This document shows, piece by piece, positions 58,276 through 64,000 of a stretch of DNA of 64,000 nt (position 1 is the first letter of the stretch; each line of letters begins with the position of its first letter). The translations under genes were made by a program, and so were the position numbers. Under the pieces are notes generated by a model, which did not search any database, had not been told where the DNA came from, and saw nothing but the letters and a program-made list of their open reading frames with translations. This stretch comes from Anaerolineae bacterium (GTDB lineage: Bacteria; Chloroflexota; Anaerolineae; Anaerolineales; Villigracilaceae): contig JABGQT010000072.1 of the NCBI GenBank assembly GCA_018648685.1, positions 1 to 64,000 of the forward strand. The letters are read 5' to 3'.

Positions 58276-59548
58276 TCTTGATCTAATCACAAAACTCTTC
58301 TTTTTCAGCTTCACCTTATGGCTGGGGTCTTATTTGCTCGCACGCAATTTCAAAAAAAGAACCACTCAACTCACCGGTTTTGGTTTGCTTGGCTACGCAC
58401 TAGCTCTCGTCATAGAATTGCTCACAGACAAGCTCCTTACAGTCATCCTCCTTTTGCCCGCATTTTTCTGGATCGGCGCAGCCCTCCACTTGCTTCCCGA
58501 AGAGATCGTTTGGCGCAAAGGCTTTATCCGAACGTGGGCGCTTACCATCATCCCCATTTTTATTCTCGTATTGCTTGAGCCCTGGTTTAGCATCCTTGTT
58601 TTACTCGCTCTTTTTCTAAGTGTAGGCATTATTGCAAACCTTGCTTTACGCTCACTTTTCAAAAACACCTTTGCCATTTTAGCCCTTGTAGCTCTATTTT
58701 TTACTCTCAGTACAGGGCTGGTCATTTTGCCTTTTGACCTTTTGCCACGCACTTGGGGAATTTCTTTTCTCGGCCTCGACCTCCTCGCGCTCGGATTATT
58801 GATCACAGCCTGGGATGCTTTTGACGAGGGAGAAAGAATGCGCGCCCATCTTATCCGTTCCTTCGTAGCGGCTTTTTATTACGCAGGCGCGCTCGCTGTA
58901 CTGGTCATCATCTTCATCGCCCTCGACGGATATCTAAGCTTTGCCAAATTACTTTTGCTTACCAGCGTCATCACATTTGGGATATTGACACAAACCTTCT
59001 TTGCACAGATTCAATCTTTTTTGGATAAATTAACATTCTCCCGCACCCTAGCATTAAGCAGCGAAAGAAATATTCTCCGTACTACGGCAGATGAGTTGCC
59101 GCGCCGCTCCCTGTTCGAACTTGCTGAGGTGGACGAAATAGAGTTTGCCCGCCTGACACGCCGCGCCATTAGCAACCTCGGCAATTTACCCAAGTTAGCA
59201 TCCAGCCCGCTGACAAATCTTCCAGCCGTCACCGCCGAAGGCGGCGAAAATCCCCTCGATAGGGCACACGCCCTAAAAGCATTGCTCACCAAAAGTATTC
59301 AACGTCTTAAACCACAAGATGGTACCAATTTTGGCACAACAGACGAATGGCGCTATTTCAACGCTCTATATTTCCCTTATGTCATCGGCATAAAACCCTA
59401 CGCTCGTCGCATCGACAAAGAATTCCTTGATGAGGAAACTCTCCAGATACTAGAGTGGTTCCAAATATCCGTGCCAGAACGAACCTTATACAACTGGCAA
59501 AATATAGCCGCGCGTCTGGTTGCTGAAGATTTACTAAATAAAAGCTAA
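58265..59548 (+). CDS. Membrane protein of about nine helices with a soluble tail, unknown
   Basis: 427 aa. ATG 58265 overlaps the end of the GGDEF gene, and MPISLDLITKLFFFSFTLWLGSYLLARNF begins the first helix. Hydrophobic segments continue to about residue 265, then a soluble region (about 265-427, ending ERTLYNWQNIAARLVAEDLLNK) follows; its centre has two Leu/Arg-rich stretches. No family is recognised. The overlap with a c-di-GMP enzyme suggests it is either its partner or target. Leucine-rich like the other membrane genes here. Confidence 0.72.
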   Translation: MPISLDLITKLFFFSFTLWLGSYLLARNFKKRTTQLTGFGLLGYALALVIELLTDKLLTVILLLPAFFWIGAALHLLPEEIVWRKGFIRTWALTIIPIFILVLLEPWFSILVLLALFLSVGIIANLALRSLFKNTFAILALVALFFTLSTGLVILPFDLLPRTWGISFLGLDLLALGLLITAWDAFDEGERMRAHLIRSFVAAFYYAGALAVLVIIFIALDGYLSFAKLLLLTSVITFGILTQTFFAQIQSFLDKLTFSRTLALSSERNILRTTADELPRRSLFELAEVDEIEFARLTRRAISNLGNLPKLASSPLTNLPAVTAEGGENPLDRAHALKALLTKSIQRLKPQDGTNFGTTDEWRYFNALYFPYVIGIKPYARRIDKEFLDEETLQILEWFQISVPERTLYNWQNIAARLVAEDLLNKS

Positions 59549-59650
59549 AACACAAAAACTGGCAGTATTTGGCAGTAATTTTCATAGACGTGGCACTTTG
59601 ATATAGCATAAACTGGGGGCATCTTAACCAACAAAAAAGGAGCTATATCA

Positions 59651-60049
59651 ATGACTGTTCAAACTCATACCAACCAAACCTCTGTTCGTCCTATTCTCTA
59701 TGCAAACGCTATTTTTTGCGGCGTCAGCGGCCTGATCTTTGCCATTGCATCAAAGTCCGTGTCAGCTTTTCTCGGTCTTGATGCAAGCGGGATTATTCTC
59801 GCTTTAGGGATCGGCCTGATCATCTACGCTGAGTTCATTTATATCTTTGCCAAACGCCCTGCGATCTTGCGGAACTTTGTACTCTTTGCCATTATCGCAG
59901 ATTCGCTCTGGGTACTAGGCAGCATCCTCTTACTTATTACAAATTGGGTACCTTTTACTGTTCAGGGCAAATGGCTAATAGGCATTATCGCCATTATTGT
60001 AGATATTTTCGCAGCCCTCCAATTCTTCAAATGGCAAAAAATGGAATAA
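59651..60049 (+). CDS. Small four-helix membrane protein, unknown
   Basis: 132 aa. Hydrophobic helices at about residues 13-33, 42-65, 72-95 and 103-125. There are few charged residues within them, and the C-terminus FFKWQKME is basic. AAGGAGCTATATCA precedes the ATG, so a real gene is likely. No family is recognised with confidence. A terminator follows at 60066. Confidence 0.65.
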   Translation: MTVQTHTNQTSVRPILYANAIFCGVSGLIFAIASKSVSAFLGLDASGIILALGIGLIIYAEFIYIFAKRPAILRNFVLFAIIADSLWVLGSILLLITNWVPFTVQGKWLIGIIAIIVDIFAALQFFKWQKME

Positions 60050-60065
60050 GAGACTCTGGTATTTT

Positions 60066-60100
60066 GGCACCGAAGCATATGCTTCGGTGCCATTTTTTTA
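60066..60100 (+). terminator. Intrinsic terminator
   Basis: GGCACCGAAGCAT (60066-60078) and ATGCTTCGGTGCC (60079-60091) pair perfectly and are followed by a run of T (60094-60100). Confidence 0.85.
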
Positions 60101-60124
60101 TAAAAAGTCGTAGGGAGTAATGAA

Positions 60125-60502
60125 ATGAATATATTCAAAGATTTTCTGTTTTTCATAAATCTATCTTTGCTGGTAATTCATGAGTTTGACGCAATTCGCA
60201 GGAAAGAATGGCGGTTATTTGTGTTTCTAAAAGATCTGGAAGATGAGCTTGCCTATCAAATATTTACACTTTTGCACTTGCCCTTTCTTCTACTTATCTT
60301 TTGGTTCTTAACACAAGCAACAGCGCCTTCACAATTTTCTTTTCAGGTAATTGTAGACATCTTCCTTATCATCCATTTAGGGCTTCATCTACTCTTTCGG
60401 GATCACGAGCATAATCGCTTTTCTGGAAAGTTCTCGAAAGGGATCATTCAATCAATGGCATTCTTCGGCTTAGCACACTTATGCCTAAACATGATCTATT
60501 AG
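60125..60502 (+). CDS. Membrane protein with an HEFDAxxRKEW motif
   Basis: 125 aa with four membrane helices. LLVIHEFDAIRRKEWRLFVFL holds a conserved-looking His-Glu-Asp-Arg-Lys-Glu-Trp block in the first loop, and LGLHLLFRDHEHNRF has another His cluster, as in a small family of bacterial membrane proteins of unknown role (DUF6713-like, tentative). The histidines could bind metal or haem. GTAGGGAGTAATGAA lies before the ATG. It is in the same direction as the GNAT gene that follows. Confidence 0.6.
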   Translation: MNIFKDFLFFINLSLLVIHEFDAIRRKEWRLFVFLKDLEDELAYQIFTLLHLPFLLLIFWFLTQATAPSQFSFQVIVDIFLIIHLGLHLLFRDHEHNRFSGKFSKGIIQSMAFFGLAHLCLNMIY

Positions 60503-60521
60503 CATCATTTGCTACTTGTGA

Positions 60522-61058
60522 ATGATAGAATTACTCAATATGAAACTGGAAATAGCCTCCCTCCACCCCCCAAAAGGACTTGCCGAGTTAATTGCAGACT
60601 TGGGCGAGGGAGAAAATGGATTTGGCGGAACAGCAGTCCCAAAAGGTATTCTTATACTCGAGGAATATCTACAATACTGTCATACAACAAACGATCATAG
60701 AAACCTAAAACCTGGTCATATTCCACGAAGCTTTTTCTGGTTTTTGGATGATAAAGAAGAAGCCATTGGGATTGTACGGATGTGGCACTATCTCAATGAA
60801 AGCCTGAAAGAACGGACAGGGCATATCGCTTACTATATTCGTAAGGACAAGCGCGGAAAAGGCTATGGGAGCGAAGCACTGCGCCTGGCATTGAAGGGAT
60901 TAGAGAAAGTCGGCGAAAGAAAGGCTTTGATCGTTACCGATCTGGATAATATCGCCTCGACAAAGATTATTCTGGCAAACGGAGGGAAGCTTGAGACTGT
61001 AGGAAAGGGTGGCAAAGGAAAGAAATTTGGCCGCTATTGGATCAATTTGGATTCATAA
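60522..61058 (+). CDS. GNAT-family acetyltransferase
   Basis: 178 aa. YYIRKDKRGKGYGSEALRLALKGL is the acetyl-CoA loop and STKIILANGGKLETVGKGGKGKKFGRYWINL is the C-terminal unit with the aromatic end. SFFWFLDDKEEAIGIVRMWHYLNESLKERTGHIAY forms the core strands. It looks like the RimJ/YjhQ-like group that acetylates proteins or small amines; the substrate is unknown. The start could be 60540. No clear ribosome site. Confidence 0.85.
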   Translation: MIELLNMKLEIASLHPPKGLAELIADLGEGENGFGGTAVPKGILILEEYLQYCHTTNDHRNLKPGHIPRSFFWFLDDKEEAIGIVRMWHYLNESLKERTGHIAYYIRKDKRGKGYGSEALRLALKGLEKVGERKALIVTDLDNIASTKIILANGGKLETVGKGGKGKKFGRYWINLDS

Positions 61059-61195
61059 AAAGAATATGCTAAACTACTTCTAATCTAACATTGTTCATAA
61101 GCAGTTATGAAGTACCCGTCAGGGTATGCAATCCGTATAAATGCTAGTTGAGCGGAAATAAGCTACTTCATGCTTTGAAAGGATTGATTCACCGT

Positions 61196-62830
61196 ATGTC
61201 TTCTAAAACCAACACGGATATCCCCTCTGATCTGCTTCCCACCCTCGGCCCCTATGTCACTGGAAGTACAACAGCCCTGATGGCTTTAGGTATTATTGGT
61301 GGATGGGCAGGCGAATCTTGGCGTTCCGTTTTGGGGATCATTCTCTTGCAGTTCTTTGGAGGCGTCTTTCTGGGAATCCTGACTAGAGGCTGGAAAAACG
61401 TGGCGGCTCTGCGTTATACCAACGGTTTTTTTCACTTGATAACCACAACCGCTATTGTCATGATCACAGGGGGCTATCCTTCCCCGTTTTGGCTGGTATT
61501 CTTGGTAGGGGTTGTCGTCCCGGGCATCTTGATGGATCGAACTGGAGTCTATTTGGTTCTACCCTTTGCGGCTGTAGCGCTCGCTGTTCCCCAGCTGTCT
61601 ATAGGGATAGACATACAAATTGCAATGGGTATTAGCATGCAATTATTCATACTGTTCTTCACCGGATTGATTATCCAGAGAACAGCCGCATGGCTATTTA
61701 AAGAGCAAGAGAAGCACCAGCAAGCGGAAGAGTCTCTTCGCCAATCCAACGACCAACTCACATTATCAATCGCACAATTGGAACAACACACCCGCGAGGT
61801 TCGCTTATTGACGGAAATGGGAGGGATGTTACACACTAGCACCACAAACGAGGAGCTATATGGCATTATCAGTTACTACATGCAGGAACTCTTTCCATCA
61901 AAGATCGGCGCCTTATTCATCTACAGTCCATCACGGAACGACTTGGAAAGTGCTGCCACCTGGGGAAATTTTCCTGCAGAGAATCATGTGCGCATCTTCT
62001 CACCCGATGAATGCTGGGCATTGCGGCAAGGGCAAATATATCAACAGGATGCTTCTCGCTCTGGCTTGCATTGTCCGCATGTGAAACGACTAAAATCAAA
62101 CAACTATTTATGTGTACCCTTGATAGCTCGTGGCGAAGCATTAGGCATATTGCATGTGCAATTTTCAATGGATGAATCCACTGCGGTGTTGACAACGCCT
62201 ACACGGACGATCGAGGCTGTGTTATCCTTGGCTGCTTCTGTTGCTGAATATGTCGCCCTAGCTCTGGCGAACCAAGCGCTGCGGGAAACTTTGCGCAATC
62301 AGGCGATCCGTGATCCACTCACCGGCTTGTTCAATCGCCGCTACGCGGAGGAAACATTAGACCGTGAGATTCAGCGGGCAACACGCAAGCAAACGCCGCT
62401 GAGCGTGATCTCCCTCGACATTGATCACTTCAAGTTGTTCAATGACACGTACGGGCATGATGCGGGCGACGTTGTGTTGCAAAACGTGGGGATGTTACTA
62501 AAAACACTCTGTCGTGGCGAGGACGTTGCCTGCCGCTATGGAGGAGAAGAATTTCTACTCATCATGTCGGATATCTCATTGGAAATCGCACAGCAACGCG
62601 CGGAGACATTACGAGAAGGAATGAAATCTTTGAGCATAGTATATAAGGGTCAGCCACTCGGTATTACATCGTCCTTCGGTGTAGCCGCTTTTCCAAAAAC
62701 AGCTACGAACAAGGAGAAACTCTTACATGTAGCCGATGCAGCGCTCTATCAGGCGAAAACCAGCGGACGTGACTGCGTGGTAACAGCTGCTCAGATTGAG
62801 GGCGGAGAATCTCAAGCAACCAAAGCATGA
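61196..62830 (+). CDS. Membrane GAF-GGDEF diguanylate cyclase
   Basis: 544 aa. The start at 61196 is about 13 bases after GAAAGG; TTG 61148 would add 16 residues. Six membrane helices (residues ~15-175) lead to a coiled coil (QEKHQQAEESLRQSNDQLTLSIAQLEQHTREVRLL), a GAF domain (~215-360, with CPHVKRLKSNNYLCVPLIARGEALGILHV) and a GGDEF domain (RDPLTGLFNRRYAEETL; SVISLDIDHFKLFNDTYGHDAGD; CRYGGEEFLLIM). The active-site residues are intact (GGEEF). It should make c-di-GMP on a signal sensed by the membrane part or by GAF. Confidence 0.92.
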   Translation: MSSKTNTDIPSDLLPTLGPYVTGSTTALMALGIIGGWAGESWRSVLGIILLQFFGGVFLGILTRGWKNVAALRYTNGFFHLITTTAIVMITGGYPSPFWLVFLVGVVVPGILMDRTGVYLVLPFAAVALAVPQLSIGIDIQIAMGISMQLFILFFTGLIIQRTAAWLFKEQEKHQQAEESLRQSNDQLTLSIAQLEQHTREVRLLTEMGGMLHTSTTNEELYGIISYYMQELFPSKIGALFIYSPSRNDLESAATWGNFPAENHVRIFSPDECWALRQGQIYQQDASRSGLHCPHVKRLKSNNYLCVPLIARGEALGILHVQFSMDESTAVLTTPTRTIEAVLSLAASVAEYVALALANQALRETLRNQAIRDPLTGLFNRRYAEETLDREIQRATRKQTPLSVISLDIDHFKLFNDTYGHDAGDVVLQNVGMLLKTLCRGEDVACRYGGEEFLLIMSDISLEIAQQRAETLREGMKSLSIVYKGQPLGITSSFGVAAFPKTATNKEKLLHVADAALYQAKTSGRDCVVTAAQIEGGESQATKA

Positions 62831-62856
62831 GGATAGTATACATACAGATAAAAGTT

Positions 62857-62980
62857 GCTACCCAACAAAGCGTGCGGTGGACGCGTGGGATTCTTACCGC
62901 TAAACTCAACTTGGTCTGACTGGAAGATATACCGCGATAATCGCGTTATCCAAGTCCCGCCCACGAGCCGGTACCCCTAC
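62857..62980. other. Possible attC remnant
   Basis: CCCAACAAAGCGTGC followed by GGTGGACGCGTGGGATTC resembles the left half of attC sites often seen in cassettes, but no complete R' partner is found and the right part (GTTATCC) does not fit GTTRRRY. It fills the gap after the GAF-GGDEF gene. Confidence 0.25.
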
Positions 62981-63010
62981 GAGGGCTTACGAAAACCATT
63001 GGACAAAAAG

Positions 63011-63038
63011 AAAGCGCCTTGTAAAAAAGGGCGCTTTT
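63011..63038. terminator. Bidirectional terminator
   Basis: AAAGCGCCTT (63011-63020) pairs with AAGGGCGCTTT (63027-63037) with one bulge, and T-rich text follows on the right, while AAAAAG flanks the left side. It lies between convergent genes (GGDEF and FKBP). Confidence 0.75.
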
Positions 63039-63078
63039 TGTTAGTTTGAAACTTCTAATTCGGTCAAAAAATTTGGCT

Positions 63079-63414
63079 TTACTTCACTTCAACCAGCTCA
63101 ACATCGAAGATCAAGGTTGCATTCGGGGGAATTAATCCGCCAGCGCCGCGTTCACCGTAGCCCAACTCAGCGGGAATTGTGAGCGTGGCTTCGCCACCGA
63201 CGTTCATCAGAGCAATGCCCTCGTCCCAGCCTTTGATCACTTGCCCAACACCCAATTCAAATTCGATGGGTGTGCCACGATCATAAGAGCTGTCGAAAAT
63301 TTTCCCATCCAGAAGTCTGCCTTCGTAATGTACGCTAACGGTTTTTCCGGCTTCGGCTTTTGGGCCTTTGCCGCGTTTTCTTTCTGTATATTCCAATCCA
63401 CTTTCTGTTTTCAT
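63079..63414 (-). CDS. FKBP-type peptidyl-prolyl isomerase
   Basis: 111 aa, single domain. VSVHYEGRLLDGKIFDSSYDRGTPIEFELGVGQVIKGWDEGIALMNVGGEATLTIPAELGYGERGAGGLIPPNATLIFDVEL is the complete FKBP fold with the rapamycin-pocket residues (FDSSYDR, GVGQVIKGWDEGI, GYGERGAGG, IPPNATLIFD). It speeds up proline isomerisation during protein folding in the cytoplasm. The start at 63414 is chosen because AAGGAG sits six bases ahead; an ATG codon directly before it is too close. The Prx-like gene ends about 50 bases upstream, so the two may be one operon. Confidence 0.95.
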   Translation of the reverse strand: MKTESGLEYTERKRGKGPKAEAGKTVSVHYEGRLLDGKIFDSSYDRGTPIEFELGVGQVIKGWDEGIALMNVGGEATLTIPAELGYGERGAGGLIPPNATLIFDVELVEVK

Positions 63415-63466
63415 CATTATCTCCTTGATTTTTAAATTCAAGCTATTTTACTCGCATTATCATTTA

Positions 63467-64000
63467 TCAGGCATCTAAAATTTTGAGCAAATCTTCAACT
63501 GGCGGCCGGTCAGTGGGATCGTAGCTGGGATACAGCAACTTGAATTTGCCGTCTTTGCCAATAATAAAATCGCCGCCGAGCTGATCCAGATCATCTCCAT
63601 GTGAATCGCCAGTTTTTTCTCCCCTTATCCAGGCTGTGAAATAATACCAACGTGTTTTCAAATTGCGAGAACGCCAATAGGAACGCTCCAGCCCATAGGC
63701 GTTGTACACTTCGCGTTCACGGTCGAGAAGAATGGTGAAATGATCGCAATTATCTCTCATCCATTCCTGAACAGCAGGGAGCGTCCCAAAGGAGATGACG
63801 ATAACGCGCGTATCCCGTTTTTTGAATGCTGACTGGTGTTGGCACAACTGTGCCACATGCTCACGGCAGGGAATTCAACCAAGATGCCGCAAGAAGATTA
63901 GCAAAACATTATTATCTGCTTTGATCAATTCGTTGAGGGAGATTTCTTTCCCATCTGTCGATTGAAGCGTAAAAGAAGGAGCTATTTTGTTGTTTTTCAG
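63467..64000 (-). CDS. Peroxiredoxin-like protein with an in-frame TGA at the active-site cysteine (candidate selenoprotein), 5' end outside the window
   Basis: 177 codons are visible; a few N-terminal residues lie past base 64000. IAPSFTLQSTDGKEISLNEL and VLLIFLRHLG are the AhpC/TSA start and the strand before the active site. The next codon is TGA (63875-63877), then IPCREHVAQLCQHQ. Relatives have Cys-x-x-Cys here, so the TGA is where the peroxidatic Cys is expected, giving U-x-x-C. After the TGA, 25 bases lead to a hairpin with a 4-base loop that fits a bacterial SECIS. The gene ends TGA TAA, two stops in a row. Annotation as a broken gene beginning at GTG 63856 would lose the catalytic residue. 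Confidence 0.75.
63840..63855 (-). promoter_or_regulatory. Candidate bacterial SECIS hairpin
   Basis: On the minus strand TGGCAC (63855-63850), loop AGTT (63849-63846) and GTGCCA (63845-63840). The loop starts 25 nt after the TGA, inside the 16-37 nt range known for bacterial SECIS elements, and G is the second loop base, as their consensus asks. A two-pair extension with a bulged A is possible. Confidence 0.6.

Noticed and set aside
1..64000. CRISPR arrays, rRNA, tRNA and insertion sequences
   Set aside because: No regularly spaced direct repeats of CRISPR type, no recognisable tRNA cloverleaf or rRNA, and no transposase were found. Small or unusual tRNAs could have been missed by eye.

Overview
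The window looks like a chromosomal segment of a member of the Chloroflexota, probably class Anaerolineae. This is inferred from gene content and has not been tested. The basis is LysW-carrier arginine biosynthesis with a complete gene set, a tungsten-type aldehyde:ferredoxin oxidoreductase, a YnjB-type ABC importer, many FG-GAP or NBR1-type lipoproteins, many PAS/GGDEF/hybrid-kinase sensors, and spacers packed with short inverted repeats. No rRNA, tRNA, CRISPR array, transposase or integrase was seen.

Layout. 1-3114: end of cysS, a NERD-like tail-anchored protein and a family 2 glycosyltransferase. 3115-6600: an accessory stretch with two attC-like sites bracketing an FG-GAP lipoprotein gene, followed by a frameshifted small-molecule kinase gene. 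6600-12735: a protein with an internally duplicated membrane/winged-helix/zinc-ribbon layout, an MFS carrier, a GNAT, a membrane acyltransferase and a metallo-beta-lactamase-fold enzyme. 12736-22922: the arginine cluster argG, argH, lysW, lysX, lysY/argC, lysZ, lysJ, GNAT, a divergent carbamoyltransferase, lysK. It is preceded by a candidate attenuator: a 28-codon leader ORF containing VRRPRR, a protector hairpin, a possible antiterminator and a 13-bp terminator. 22923-31836: a ferredoxin gene broken in a G8 tract, then three tandem paralogous hybrid histidine kinases. 32107-34679: era, a YhhN-family gene and a PAS-GGDEF gene. 34700-44882 (minus strand): a four-gene set (HXXEE, DoxX-like, DDAH, TrmO-like), small orphan genes, the AOR gene, a TDT carrier and a PAS-PAS-GGDEF gene. 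44995-46195: padR plus a GyrI-like gene under a clear palindromic operator. 46367-49500 (minus): two NBR1-Ig lipoproteins, queG and rdgB. 49786-57111: a TVP38 protein with a flavin disulfide reductase, a complete ABC importer and an anchored DsbA-like protein. 57292-62830: a cNMP-GGDEF protein with a membrane partner, small membrane genes, a GNAT and a GAF-GGDEF protein. 63079-64000 (minus): an FKBP isomerase and a peroxiredoxin-like gene with an in-frame TGA.

How the genes work together. In the arginine cluster, glutamate is attached to LysW (LysX), phosphorylated (LysZ), reduced (LysY), transaminated (LysJ) and released as ornithine (LysK). A carbamoyltransferase, ArgG and ArgH would then complete arginine. 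Four GGDEF proteins and three hybrid kinases point to heavy use of c-di-GMP and phosphorelay signalling.

The two most interesting signals are (i) the arginine-codon leader ORF with mutually exclusive hairpins ahead of argG and (ii) the in-frame TGA at the peroxidatic-cysteine position of the last gene, followed at the right distance by a hairpin matching the bacterial SECIS pattern, which suggests a selenoprotein. Nearly every spacer, including each of the first seven gaps of the arginine cluster, is filled by an inverted repeat from one of several unrelated families.
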